This document shows, one piece after another, positions 39,001-47,283 of a stretch of 64,000 nt of DNA. The position numbers were made by a program, and so were the translations under genes. Source of the stretch: Tetracentron sinense (taxonomy: Eukaryota > Streptophyta > Magnoliopsida > Trochodendrales > Trochodendraceae); NCBI GenBank assembly GCA_015143295.1, contig CM026551.1:15363827-15427826 (forward strand), given 5' to 3'. The notes beneath the pieces were generated by a model that worked only from the letters and a program-made list of their open reading frames with translations, was not told the DNA's origin and ran no database searches. Positions within the stretch are counted from its first letter, which is position 1, and the number at the start of each line of letters is the position of its first letter.

Positions 39001-40398
39001 TTTGATGGGTTTTTTTTTTGGCATTTGAAGTCATTCCCAAGAAAAAATTAAAAATGTTTAATTTGTTTGGTGCGATCTATTAGGGGTTTTTTGATGTGAT
39101 AAAGTGGTAGTGTTTCATCCATTTTAAAATTCTAAAGCTATTGAAAGTTTGAATCTATGAAGATTTGAAGCCAGAGCCTTGTTTTTGAAAGAATGCCACT
39201 TTTTAGTTCTTTTATTAGATGGTCTTGAATTGGCATTCATTGATTCCAAGATCAAGCTAAGATCTATTTGATTTTATTAATCTGGAAGAAATGTACTTAC
39301 ATAGTTCTTTAAGTGTAGAACCTCCTTATGCGCCACTTATGCAATTCATTATCCTTTGTTCCTTCTGCAATATCTGTTTTAAATTATTGATGGAAGTGCT
39401 TGAAGCAAGTTGTGCATATTGATGTGTTCTCACTTCTCTTGGGTATCTCCATTCTCACATCGGGCTTTTGTTTGTGGAAATGGAACTCCCTGAATCCTTG
39501 TTGCTTGTTTTGTTACCTTTTACTTCAATTTTCTGTATGTGAATTAAAGCTTGAAGAAACTTAACGTGACTTCTTCGTGTGGGTAGGAAAAGGTTGCTTC
39601 AAATGCGGTGCTCTTGATCATATTGCCAAAGACTGCACTGGAGACCCAAGCACCAAACAGCTACCTCCAAAATATGTTTTAAAAGATGAGAACACTCAGC
39701 GGGGTGGAGATGATAACTCAAGGTGATAACCATGTGTGTGCATCTGTGTGTTTGACCTTTTATCAGTGGACATGTCAATCTATTTATCTATCTCCCTTTC
39801 TCTAAGAAAAAAAAAGTGAAATATTTGTTGTAGGTACGAAATGGTGTTTGATGGAGACACTAAGGGAAGTTCAAGACGTGACAAGAGACAACGAGACTCC
39901 AAACCAGAAGACCCCATCGAGAAACAGAAGATGTACAAACGAAGTTCAGAAGATCTGAAACATAGAGTTCATGACAAGAAAGACTCTACAAGCGATGGGC
40001 ATAGGCACGATGACACAAGTAGAGGATATAGAGAGGATGAGAGGAACCATGAAATGAAAGCAACTGGACACAGTGGAAGCAGAAGAGATGAAGAATATCA
40101 CATAAGGAGAGCGAGTAGAGAGAAGATGATGGAAAGGCATAAAGAGAGAGAGAATCACAAGAGACATAATAGCAGTGCAGACAGGAGGGACGAGCATGAC
40201 TATAAAAAGAGAAGCATGGATAGTGATAGCCATGGAGACAGGAAGGATGAGCGGGATTATAGAAAGAAAAGCGCAGTTGATGGTAGCCGTGGAGACAGGA
40301 GGGAAGAACGAGATTATGGAAAGAGAAACACAGATACTGTTCGTGAATATGATCGTTACTCAGATAGAAGGCATCGGGAAGAGAATAGGAGAGGATAA
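2532..40398 (+). CDS. CYP59: CYP59: nuclear multidomain cyclophilin (PPIase-like, RRM, zinc knuckle, RS-like tail)
   Basis: There are fourteen coding exons: 2532-2629, 4842-4946, 5070-5187, 13597-13647, 13752-13843, 13979-14078, 14352-14474, 14578-14655, 14937-14983, 15089-15144, 34784-34824, 37241-37340, 39587-39722 and 39834-40398. All introns are GT-AG and phases agree, giving 569 residues. Order of domains: cyclophilin (about 1-165), acidic linker (170-235), RRM (about 242-320), CCHC knuckle (340-353), and a charged tail rich in RD, RE, RR and SR (about 385-569). This is the architecture of Arabidopsis CYP59, a nuclear protein known to bind RNA and the C-terminal domain of RNA polymerase II. 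The usual catalytic arginine of FHR-type cyclophilins is Thr here (FHTVQKDF), as I recall for CYP59 proteins, so isomerase activity may be weak. Introns 3 and 10 are swollen by transposons. Identity is firm; exon edges are inferred from homology and splice sites. Confidence 0.95.
3018..3290. repeat. Candidate short MITE rich in CGAATTATTCG
   Basis: It lies in CYP59 intron 1. The left end CATAGGAACAAAATTC and the inverse of the right end, CATAATGACAAAGTTGG, are similar. The body repeats GAATTATTCG and CCCGAATT motifs, and it is bordered by TA-rich sequence that hides any target duplication. Similar motif clusters occur at 4290-4475, 53930-54090 and 56480-56585. Confidence 0.4.
3606..3672. repeat. 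Perfect mirror-type microsatellite palindrome (TC)n(TATC)n(GATA)n(GA)n
   Basis: A CT run passes into TATC units, then a centre CTATAG, then GATA units and a GA run. The two arms are inverse complements for most of the 67 bases, so this could extrude as a cruciform. It lies in CYP59 intron 1. Confidence 0.9.
3690..4035 (+). pseudogene. LINE ORF1 (DUF4283-like) fragment
   Basis: A stretch in CYP59 intron 1 reads as a fragment resembling the DUF4283 domain of plant L1-type ORF1 proteins: a CLIGDLL start, then an [17 protein letters not shown] segment, then [18 protein letters not shown] and HPN. The W-P and L-L-W-P spacing is the clue. The bases TGCTGCTTGATTGGA occur at both 3779 and 4009, a local direct repeat of unknown meaning. 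It is interrupted and not expressed as a gene. The assignment rests on motif resemblance only. Confidence 0.45.
4290..4475. repeat. Second CGAATT-type repeat remnant
   Basis: It ends with CCCGAATTCCGACTTTGTAA, which resembles the right end of the element at 3018-3290. The left end is not defined. It lies in CYP59 intron 1. Confidence 0.3.
5640..6174 (+). mobile_element. 5'-truncated L1-type LINE, 3' part only
   Basis: It lies in CYP59 intron 3. The open frame at 5665-6054 encodes the tail of a plant LINE polyprotein: [17 protein letters not shown] (the zf-RVT region), then [12 protein letters not shown], then [15 protein letters not shown] stop is followed by about 110 bases of 3' UTR, ending TTATCGATAAAAAAAAAA, a poly-A tail. 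The rest of the LINE is absent, as usual for 5'-truncated insertions. The same FPSSFxNFLSCW signature occurs in the LINE at 6840-8495, so both are one family. Confidence 0.8.
6176..8625 (-). mobile_element. Copia-type LTR retrotransposon fragment, split by a LINE
   Basis: On the minus strand, 6176-6830 and about 8496-8625 resemble reverse transcriptase to RNase H of Ty1/Copia elements, including a [11 protein letters not shown]-like RNase H segment near 6320 and a Copia RT-like segment near 8550. The LINE at 6840-8495 lies between the two parts. This is an old, broken fossil with several breaks and no LTRs of its own seen. Confidence 0.7.
6840..8495 (+). mobile_element. L1-type LINE with reverse transcriptase, 5'-truncated and decayed
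   Basis: It begins inside the RT domain at a PDGFT-like motif (about 6848). It runs through [19 protein letters not shown] and [11 protein letters not shown] (6975-7060), [15 protein letters not shown] (7108-7155) and [12 protein letters not shown] (7217-7250). Further on come [12 protein letters not shown] (about 7390) and the catalytic FADD box (about 7525). After 7600 it reads [11 protein letters not shown] and VYLGMPLG. Near 8050 the sequence jumps to the [12 protein letters not shown] tail, so an internal piece is missing. The frame changes several times (for example after 7270 and near 7480) and there are stops at 7935 and 7998. The tail ends ATTATCGACC and a short A run at 8488-8495. 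It sits inside an antisense Copia fragment, so it is the younger of the two. Confidence 0.88.
8822..11475. mobile_element. Non-autonomous PIF/Harbinger-type (Tourist-like) element
   Basis: The ends GGGCTCGTTTGGAT and the inverse of GGGTTTGTTTGGATGT match as terminal inverted repeats. They are flanked by TTA at 8819-8821 and 11476-11478, the three-base duplication typical of PIF/Harbinger. Inner sequence next to the ends, such as GGAATTGGTAGGTGGGAATT, is typical of Tourist-like elements. No transposase is present. About 1.57 kb of the length is the hAT element at 9838-11412, so the element was about 1.07 kb before that insertion. The body is very AT-rich. Confidence 0.85.
9838..11412 (+). mobile_element. 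Short hAT element, deletion derivative of the hAT at 18466-25133
   Basis: The ends are CAAGGTTCTAAATATCG and its inverse, bordered by an exact 8-base duplication ATTGCAAT (9830-9837, 11413-11420). The left subterminal region repeats TATCGGCGATAT-type motifs. The right ~340 bases closely match the right end of 18466-25133, and so do the ACCCTTATAAGGGTT block near 10365 and the TTTTAGTAATATTAAAAAAT block near 10616. The transposase region is missing. It lies nested in the Harbinger-type element in CYP59 intron 3. Confidence 0.9.
12707..13074. mobile_element. Small hAT MITE with CTCCCGAGAAA motifs
   Basis: The ends CACTGTTTCAAAT and the inverse of CAGTGTTACAAAT are inverted repeats with two mismatches. 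The flanks are GTGTAATG (12699-12706) and GTGTAACG (13075-13082), an 8-base duplication with one change. The interior repeats CTCGAGAAA, CTCCCGAGAAA and TATCGCGATATTTT. It is 368 bases long and non-coding. Confidence 0.8.
13597..15144 (+). CDS. CYP59: CYP59 exons 4-10: end of cyclophilin, linker, first half of RRM
   Basis: Exon 4 (13597-13647) gives [17 protein letters not shown]. Exon 5 (13752-13843) gives [17 protein letters not shown]. Exon 6 (13979-14078) gives [19 protein letters not shown]. Exon 7 (14352-14474) is the acidic linker with [12 protein letters not shown]. Exon 8 (14578-14655) holds RNP2, VLFVCKLNP. Exons 9 and 10 (14937-14983, 15089-15144) carry the first part of the RRM including RNP1 [10 protein letters not shown], which is completed in exon 11. 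Introns here are 71 to 281 bases, unlike the giant ones either side. Longer open frames reading through these introns are chance. Confidence 0.93.
15145..16052. other. Left unique part of CYP59 intron 10
   Basis: About 0.9 kb of intron before the Gypsy element, starting at GTGAGT. It is AT-rich with no supported gene. The last 200 bases are somewhat richer in GC and may belong to an older repeat, since similar texture resumes after the Gypsy element at 33726. GAACC at 16048-16052 is the Gypsy target duplication. Confidence 0.5.
16053..18141 (-). repeat. Left LTR (3' LTR) of the Gypsy element
   Basis: It starts TGCCACGACCC and ends GATTCTACA on the + strand, and is 2089 bases long. It matches 31645-33720 nearly throughout. 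Around 17495-17570 it holds a cluster of CGTCGACGAAATT-type palindromic motifs. Confidence 0.92.
19105..19330. repeat. Subterminal tandem repeat with ACCCTTATAAGGGT palindrome
   Basis: About four units of roughly 60 bases, each holding the 14-base palindrome ACCCTTATAAGGGT followed by TNNCTAACTTCACTC and ACTTAAAACTTAAA. Repeats of this sort near hAT ends are often transposase-binding sites; that role is inferred here. One divergent unit is kept in the short copy near 10365. Confidence 0.8.
20028..20651. repeat. Direct duplication of ~305 bases inside the hAT
   Basis: The sequence from AAAAAGTAATATGTTGTAAA to ATTAACATGGATAAGCATT is repeated immediately with few changes, mainly in a (TA)n run. 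A third, shorter echo lies near 21215-21290. Confidence 0.8.
21353..24141 (+). pseudogene. hAT transposase (BED finger, DUF659, hAT dimerisation domain), inactivated
   Basis: An ATG at 21353 opens a BED zinc finger: CNYCGKKI (Cys pair), then RLK-stop-HLAGG. The TGA at 21467 falls before the finger's histidine. The frame shifts between about 21780 and 21850. The DUF659/core part (21870-22950) is open and keeps the likely catalytic Asp residues in [12 protein letters not shown] and VVTDNGSAF, and the [11 protein letters not shown] Cys-His motif. A TGA at 22948 follows PRGYK. Three plausible introns (23012-23097, 23229-23327, 23404-23488) join the parts, with TAG at 23494 and TGA at 23509 before the dimerisation domain. 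That domain (23530-23700) is intact and has [19 protein letters not shown], which includes the third acidic residue. At least four stops and one frame change mean it is not functional. The Ser/Asp-rich tail ends at 24141. Confidence 0.9.
25265..27973. mobile_element. Partial LTR of the same family as 40837-47779, inside the Gypsy element
   Basis: The sequence from AACAAGTTACTCCGCG onward matches the left third of the LTR at 40837-47779 (from about 41202), including ACCCTTCGTACATTATCCGG and ACGACGGCTTACTTACTTTG. It ends TGTCTCTACA, like the TCTTTACA end of that LTR. It has no coding domains and is incomplete. The interior also holds a (GA)n run (26983-27013) and a piece near 27690-27730 that resembles the unit of the tandem repeat at 48340-50895. 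Gypsy sequence resumes at 27974. Confidence 0.65.
31645..33720 (-). repeat. Right LTR (5' LTR) of the Gypsy element
   Basis: It starts TGTCACGACCC and ends GGTTCTACA on the + strand, 2076 bases, the partner of 16053-18141. The GTCGCCGAAATTCG-type motif cluster lies near 33085-33160. Confidence 0.92.
33726..34389. other. Right unique part of CYP59 intron 10
   Basis: No supported gene. It contains CTTCCTTTGCAGGAAA-type repeats (near 33940 and 34040) and a poly-G run near 34200. It is probably the continuation of sequence left of the Gypsy element. Confidence 0.45.
34390..34545 (-). other. Plastid DNA fragment in the nucleus (NUPT)
   Basis: It contains a decayed plastid trnN-GUU and flanking sequence that I recognise as the plastid trnN neighbourhood: AATTATTTAATTCGGAATGA on one side, and GAGATTAGATCTCGTAGAG and AACCCATGACAAATATGAG on the other. 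It lies within CYP59 intron 10, between unrelated AT-rich sequences. Transfer through the mitochondrion is also possible, since plant mitochondria carry plastid-like trnN. Confidence 0.7.
34420..34486 (-). pseudogene. Decayed plastid-type tRNA-Asn (trnN-GUU)
   Basis: On the minus strand TTCCTCAATGGCTCAGAGA and TAGAGCATC give the acceptor and D-arm. CATAGGTTCGAATCCTA and CTTGGGGAG give the T-arm and 3' acceptor, both near identical to plastid trnN. The anticodon arm is degraded: it is about five bases short overall and lacks a paired stem around GUU. It is not a working tRNA. Confidence 0.7.
34784..34824 (+). CDS. CYP59: CYP59 exon 11: RRM micro-exon
   Basis: A 41-base exon between TTATTTCAG and GTATAT. 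It encodes [14 protein letters not shown] with the first codon shared with exon 10. It completes RNP1 and continues the RRM. It is isolated from exon 10 by 19.6 kb of intron. Confidence 0.9.
34825..37240. other. CYP59 intron 11
   Basis: 2.4 kb. It contains the MITE at 35630-35914. At 35000-35560 it has repeat-like sequence (GGTGTTAGGCACCC, CCGCCAAAGGCGG) that I recognise as common in plant repeats but cannot classify. A (TA)n run lies near 36670. No gene is supported. Confidence 0.6.
35630..35914. mobile_element. Small hAT-type MITE with GGGGCGGAGCC ends
   Basis: The ends CAGGGGCGGAGCC and the inverse of CAAGGGCGGAGCC are matched. They are flanked by GATGCAGC and CATGCAGT, which share six of eight bases, as expected for an old hAT target duplication. 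The interior is a degenerate stem with GGGGGCTA and AGCCCCCC stretches. It is 285 bases and non-coding. Confidence 0.75.
37241..37340 (+). CDS. CYP59: CYP59 exon 12: end of RRM
   Basis: It reads [18 protein letters not shown], then [16 protein letters not shown]. It supplies the last beta strand of the RRM and the conserved linker. It is bordered by CATGACAG and GTAAAG. Confidence 0.93.
37341..39586. other. CYP59 intron 12
   Basis: 2.2 kb. An antisense frame at 38196-38543 has no recognised homology. A Copia-like LTR end with primer-binding site lies at 38659-38900. Nothing else is supported. Confidence 0.55.
38659..38902 (+). mobile_element. Copia-type LTR remnant with primer-binding site
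   Basis: It starts near TGTAATGGGCC, has an ACTAATAAAGAAG signal and a pyrimidine-rich tract. It is followed directly by TGGTATTAGAGCTC, the Met-tRNA primer-binding site with a change. The ATCCACATGGGAACACTAAT part resembles the Copia LTR end near 12270. No coding domains follow; it is a broken fossil. Confidence 0.5.
39587..40398 (+). CDS. CYP59: CYP59 exons 13-14: CCHC zinc knuckle and charged tail
   Basis: Exon 13 (39587-39722) encodes [17 protein letters not shown], a perfect C-X2-C-X4-H-X4-C knuckle (Cys340, Cys343, His348, Cys353). Exon 14 (39834-40398) starts YEMVFDGD and then is dominated by Arg, Asp, Glu, Lys, Ser and His, with three imperfect repeats of the SxGDRxDERDYxKxS type (about residues 505-555). 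It ends with TAA at 40396. This tail is the RS/RD-like region expected for splicing-linked proteins. Antisense frames here are shadows of the repetitive codons. Confidence 0.95.
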
Positions 40399-40836
40399 AT
40401 GTTCTGAGAAGAACTTGCTTTTATGTTGTGTCCATATTGCTATCATTAAATAACAGAAATGATAACTTGGATTTTGTTCTTTCTCATTACATTCTGTTCT
40501 GAAAATATTGTTCTTAATGAGGTGATTAATGGTTAACGCAATTGACCTTGGCACTCCCCAAATTCAAAATTAATCAAAAGATAAATATAATATTGGTATT
40601 ACTGCTTGATTCATGCCCCTAAACTAAATACAGGTTGATATTAGATTTGCATTTTCTAAAAACAAAGGTAAGGTCGTCTGAGAGCTCTTACTCAGGATTA
40701 TCAGAGGTCTGTTTGGGAAGCTCTTATTGAGAACTTACAAACTTTCTCTGCTATAGGTGGGCTTGCTTGCTTTATATTGAAGGTCCTATATAACTGAACT
40801 CAATAACTATGAGGAATGCTAGCCTTACTCTCGGTC
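40399..40836 (+). other. CYP59 3' UTR and downstream flank
   Basis: TCATTAAATAACAG near 40442 could serve as a poly-A signal region. The rest is unique AT-rich sequence up to the solo LTR. CGGTC at 40832-40836 is that LTR's target duplication. Confidence 0.5.
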
Positions 40837-42460
40837 TGTCATGCCTCAAAATCTCACTTGACTTACTTATCAAATCATCATGTTAAAAGTATTTAAGGCA
40901 TACTAAAACATGAACCTGAAAATTTCATTGATTAACCAACATTTAATACTTCAAACAAACTCCAATTTAAAATTCATAACTCAATTGGACATAATTAAAA
41001 TTGATCATCCATCATAATCTTTAACCATCAAACTAAATTAAACATAATTCTCCATAACATCAAACAAAGTCTCCCTGGAATTCAAATAATTCATAAGTCA
41101 ATTTCAACAGTGGAGCCATCAATCAAGGTCCCGTTCTTCTTCGGGATGGTCACATTTTGGTTCTTCTATGTATTCATCCTCTTCCCACAGTCCGGGATGG
41201 TAACAAGTTACTCCGCGAATATAACAAAATATAGTAAACAATATCTTAAACATTAGTATTTATACATTTGATAGATCAACATCAGTTCTAATACATGGAT
41301 CAGAGTACGGAAAACGAGTAGGTATATTTTGTCATTTGCTTTCTTTACTTTTTTCTTTCTTTACTTTCCTTACTTTTCTTATTTTTCATACTTTCTTACT
41401 TTATTGTCTTATGAAAACACATCAACATGCATCGAGAAATAAATTAAAATACCGTTTTACCTATTATGGAAAGGGGTTACTATACTTTACTTACCGAGAT
41501 ACCACCCTTCGTACATTATCCGGCACGAACGGTTAACTTAGTACATTATCCGGTACGACGGCTTACTTACTTTGGCATAATCATCGTCGTTCTGATTGTA
41601 GTTGGTCTGTGCAAAACTCATCATGCATTAATAGTTTCGTGTCGTTTTCTCTCTTACTTACTTTGTCTTTGTCTTACTTGTGTCCTTATTAGTGCCCTTA
41701 ATTCTCTCTTTATACTTGTGCATATTTTACAATGGTGAGTACACAATGATACATACTTGGGTAAATTTCACCTAGTACTATTAATCAAGGGCTATTGAAA
41801 ATATAATCATAGCGCCTCATTTCACTATGTTAACAGACCTAGACAAGCAAGATCCTCATCAAAGGCTCCTTTACCCAAAAATAAATCACGTATTAAACTA
41901 TAGAATCACACAAAACAATATTCATAGTTTCAACAATTTAATATACTTCAATCATAGTTTAGTTTCAATATGCATAATTCACGATTTAATTTAAATCTCA
42001 ATAACATTTTTTTTAATCGAAATCAATATCATGAATACACTACATAATTAGTCAATCATAATTCTCATAAAGTATATTTACAAATCACACTAACAAGTAA
42101 CCCTAACGTCACAAAGAGTCAACATCTATCATTCAATTGTTTCACCTATTTCATTCAACTCCAGGAATTCATCCCTTCCTCCTATATATCCACATACATC
42201 CATAATAATCTCTCAATCCTCTTGTTGAATCATAAACAAATTATAAACATTATTATTCACATCCTGATCATGTTATTCACATTTTACATTAACCATTCAT
42301 GAAACGATACATAGGGCCTAATAGAAATTCTCAGTTCTTACTTATTTTCACGTTCTTATTTAGATCTATTCCTTTTAATCCTTCTTTTAAATTAATATTT
42401 AAGAAATTGATAACTAGGGATCGTTATTTACCTCACTTGATTGTTTCTCTACGATCTTAC

Positions 42461-45400
42461 TGTAGAGACCCAAAATCCCCCTTAAAAGTTTAGGAAACTT
42501 TGGCTCATGACTTGACTTGTCATATCAAACCATCCTACACAATATACAAGGCATGCTAACAGCGGAAGCAAAAATTTCTTTTAATACCATAATTGTATTC
42601 CAAGAATTTATACAGAATAACAAAGTAATTAAAGAGCGACCAACCTTGCTCAACAAAAACTATATACATGACACTCGCTCAATAATATGCCTCGTAAGGC
42701 CACCTATCAAGATCCTTTCCCTCCTCAGGATGACCGTCTACTAGCTCCTCAACATACTCTTCTTCGACCCATAGCTCTGGCGTGCAAATGTCAAAGGGAG
42801 TACCTGCCGACATCAAAATGTACGACTGAATATTGAAACACTCAGCGTGTACAAGCTACTAGCTAACAGTGATATAATATACATCATCACATGCTTGCAA
42901 TTACAACAGTACAACTCATATGCATGCATAAATCCAAGTTTGAAAGCCCTTCTTAAAATCATATATGCGTGCTTATTTAATTATACTTAAAGCTTACTTT
43001 TCGTGTTTTTAAAACATGTTTTCCGTTCTTAAAACGTAATTCTTGTCTTGTTCTTGTTGTGTGAGAATCATGTTTATCTTATTCTTGTTCTTGCGTAAAT
43101 CATGCTTGAAGCCAGATGTTAGTATCTTTGAAAACGAATTAAAGTCGGGTATGTAAATATCCCTCATTGAATATGCTTGAAAATTGCTATGTCGTGACTC
43201 AAAACCCACCCTATGAGTTAGAGTGAATCTTGGACGACTTATCATGACTTATATGACATGTTTGACAAACTATCCTGCAAAACATACAGAGCATATATAA
43301 TAGAGGACAAAATAGCGGAATCACACACTAACATGGCACAACGGAAGTCTAATCAAAACCTCTATGTATAGACATGATCCAAGTTTGTACAAAGTGAAGT
43401 CAACAAAAAAAGGTGCGGACATACCCGCCAAAATACATGGGTATAAATCTCTCATGCTCACCCCCACTCACTTAGAATCTACCACCTAGTAGTATCCCTC
43501 TACATGAGGCTCCTCGGCAGGGGCCTCCTCGACGTACTCCTCCTCCTCCCATGGACCTAGATCATATATGTCAAAAGGAGCGAGCGCTCCACTAACACAT
43601 GCCGACATCAAAAGTACGATTGAGCATGGAATACTCAGTGGGTACCAGATACTAACCAACAGTCATAGCAATATAGTAATAGAAATAAAGCAGGAAGCAG
43701 TTCATATAATTGATAGAAAAAGTAAATAGTTAATATTTCATGCTTACATCACATCAAAGTCAGAAAAACTCTTGAAATCATCGTGTGCTTGACTTGACTT
43801 AAAAATACTCATTTCGTGCTTGAAAAACTTGTCTTGTCATATTTTAGTCTTGTTGGTCTTGTCGAGTCGTGCTTGTCTTGTCATACGAGTCATGTCATGT
43901 CATGCATGTCATGCCATGAAATTAAAATGCTCATGTTTGCTTGCTTGCTTGCCTGCCTGGAAATTAAACATGCTCATGCTACTTGTGAGGGAGGGTGGTT
44001 TAGAACCTCCTCTTCTTAAATGAGATACAACTTGTGAGGGAGGAGGAAACCCCTCTTTAGTGAAAATGCATTGAAAATAAACATGCGTGCTTGGAGTCTT
44101 GCTTAGCGGGTTCTTGTTCTTGTCAAAAGCGAGGCAAAACATATCTTAAAATATGCCCTACCTCTGATACCAACCCTTACGTTTGGCCTTGTCATGGTGT
44201 TTGTAAATCAAGAATTTTGTACTTGATTTTCTTGAAAACAAAACACGGTGTTTCATGCTTGAAAACCCTACTCATGGACTACATGGCTTGCTCGTAGTTT
44301 CATGTACAATTATGAATGACAATGGTATAGAAAACATTTGCATTTGATCAATAATTAAATCAATTTATAAGCACTTAATCTATCAATATGTCATTCTAGG
44401 AATTAAAGAAGTTCACACATGCATTTTCTAAGAACAATTATCATTTTCTTCATTGTGGCATTTCATCAAACACTTGGTATGTGCATTATGGTTAGTACCT
44501 AAATCTTGCGTTTCTAGGTGGGTTAATGCTCACAACATACATGTGTGTTCATTATTAATACAATGTCCTTCCCATTTCGTTCATCACAAAACATACACAC
44601 GGCATCCATCGCCCATACGCATCCACATAACCATTCATCTTCATCCATGTACCCCATTATATTATCATGTTTAGAATTTGGGAAAAGCCAAGAAAAGAAG
44701 AAGAATATGAACTAGGAGGGTAGCATAGGGTACCAACCTTGAAAAGACGAGGAAAACCCCTAGACACGTGCATTGGGTTCTCACCCTTGATTTCTCTCAA
44801 GTTGAAACCCTAGGTTAGAAACCCTTTCTCCTCTCAAGCCCTTATAGGCAAGGGTGTAGTGCCCAAAAGACGAAAAAGCCCTTAATGAAATTCTACAAAA
44901 AGGCGAAAGACCAAGTGATCGGTGTTTCTGACCGAGCTCTCGGTCAAAAATCACCTTTCTGGAATTTTTTTCCATACAAATTTTTGACCAGTCGATAGAT
45001 ATCGATCGATCGCTACTATGGACCAAGTGATCGGTTATCTGCAATTTTTGACACTGAATCCATTTTTCATCCAATCAACTACTTGGACTTATCTCACTTC
45101 TATTCTAACCTCTTCTAAGCATGACTAGGACATTTCTAAGGCTATGACATATTAATAAATATTTTATTTTATTATTTTATAACATTCTTGCAAAATTCTC
45201 AAAGGTTCCAAATTCTCATTTCATGAAAATGGATACTACAATGCATCATGCCTTGACACACATTCCAAGACATATACAAAAGTTCCGGGGCCCTACAGGC
45301 TACTAGCTAACATCTTTTACTAACCCTTCCATTTGGCATTATCATTCTTGCTTGTCTTTTCTTGAAACGGGGCATATCCTTGGATATGCCTTATCCTTGA

Positions 45401-47283
45401 CCAATGCAAAGTTTGGCTTTATCATTCGTGCTTGTGGAAATCATAACTTGTCTCAATTGTTTTTGCTGTGATCTTGTAAACTTTAGAATGTCCATACTTA
45501 AAGAAAACCCGATTTATGCAATGCGTACATGTGCATATTGTGCTTGTGAAAATCATGGTATACCTAGAAAGCATTTAAACATCCATGCTTAGGTGATTCC
45601 TTTTCAAGCATTAGTATATGTATACATAGGCTACACAACTCAATTTCATCCACAAACATGTTTTACATCATGGTTTCATAATGGGGATCATAATAAAAAC
45701 AATAGTAAGAAATATCTACTCATACAAGGTCACATACACCTCAAAACAAACCCATTTATTACCCTTAGTGCACAACAAAGCTAACTAGAAATGTGTACCT
45801 ACCTTTTTAAGACCAAATATTTTTTGGTTGAGAGCTTTAGAAAGGTTGAGAAAGCTTGAAGAAGTTAACTCCAGACCTTGAGAAGCAAAATCACACTTTA
45901 CCTCTGATTCCCAAGAGAAATCCAAGCTTCTCTCCTTCTTTCTCTCTTAAAATCTCTAAAAATATGCCTTAGAGGGTTTGTGAAACTCTAACCCACGAAA
46001 TTTGGGTATATATAGAATGATATGAACCCGTGGAATCGAAATCCCTTGAACCCACAATCAAATTGAAAACTCACCCAAGAAAGCCAAGAGTCAAGTCAAG
46101 AAGATCTAGACCCGTTGAAACTTTTGTTTCAAGAACCTAGATTGCAGTGAGAACGCCACAAAGGATTTGTCTTTGATAAGTTCTTAGTTCATTCAAGAAC
46201 AAGAAGAGAAAATTGAATTCTCTTTGAAGAAAAACTTCATTCACGTTAATGCCCCTCCAAAATGCGGCTACACATGTTTTTAAACCCCTCAAGGAAACCC
46301 TAGGGCCGATTAAGGCCTACATCAATTAAAGACATGGGCTGAACATCTTCAAGCCCAAACATCCTAAACTGCACACCTATAGTTAATAAAAGAGGTCCAC
46401 TTAATGAATTAAATAGGTCCAAATGCCTACAACCATAGAAACATAAAAATAGGCCCACACGCCTATACTTATTGCAAAAGTTTATACTAAACCACTAGGC
46501 TATGCTGCCCCCCTTTGGGTCTTGCTCGATGAATTTGCTAACTTGGCCGAAGTGGATTGCACCAATCCTTACATAGCCTCCTTGATCTTCTTAGCTCTTG
46601 ACCGTGTGATTGACCCATTTGGAACTTGCAAGGGATCTTGACGACTTGATCCACCATGGTGCCCATCATATAGGCTAAGGGGTGGTAAAAGCCCTTTATA
46701 CCTTTAATGAAATGACTTAAAATGACCAAATAGGGCAAAAATACGAGGTTCGGTCGACTGGATTGAAATCACCTCTCTAGAAAATTTCCCCATACAAATT
46801 TTGGGGTGTTCAGTCGACCGAATGTGGGTCGGTCAACCGAGTTGAAAATCGGTCGATCGGGTTTTGCCTATTTTTCCCCGATCTGTTGTTTCGAACATAA
46901 CTTTTAATTGACTTATCGGATTTAGGTGATTCAACTTGCGTTGGACTCGAAATTCAAATGGGAACAAAAAAATTTCTCTGATGTACAAGTCATAATTTTG
47001 ATTTATTAATGGTTTAAATTGGCTTTAAAGTTGAGGACTTTTCTTGACAAATGTTATCATACTTTGATTACACAAGAGGGTCCTTAGGATCCTCAACACA
47101 CACACACACATCCTTTAACTCATACATCAACACTCATAACACTTGAAAATTGTGAAAACCCTAATTTCATAAATCCATCAAGGTTACAATAGGGAAAAAC
47201 CCCGACCTTTATAAGAGTAGTGCACTGACACTATTCATAGCACTATTCACATGGATAGTGACTGTGAGATCTGGGGTTCTACA
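42461..47283. mobile_element. Solo-type LTR (family B) inserted in LTR A
   Basis: It starts TGTAGAGACCCAAAATCCCC and ends GGGGTTCTACA. It is flanked by an exact CTTAC duplication (42456-42460, 47284-47288). It shares TGCCGACATCAAAATGTACG, TTGAAACACTCAGCG and AACTTGCGTTGGACTCG with the Gypsy LTR at 16053 and so is a related family. Without its nested LTR it is about 2.7 kb. Confidence 0.85.
43190..45297. mobile_element. Solo-type LTR (family C) inserted in LTR B
   Basis: It starts TGTCGTGACTCAAAACCC and ends GGGGCCCTACA, 2108 bases. The flanks TGCTA and GGCTA agree at four of five bases. It carries the same GCCGACATCAAAAGTACGA and ACTCAGTGGGTA landmarks as the other LTRs. Several small open frames inside are chance. 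Confidence 0.75.

Noticed and set aside
44453-45784. Several 60-75 residue frames in the intergenic space
   Set aside because: All lie inside solo-type LTRs and have no recognisable domain.
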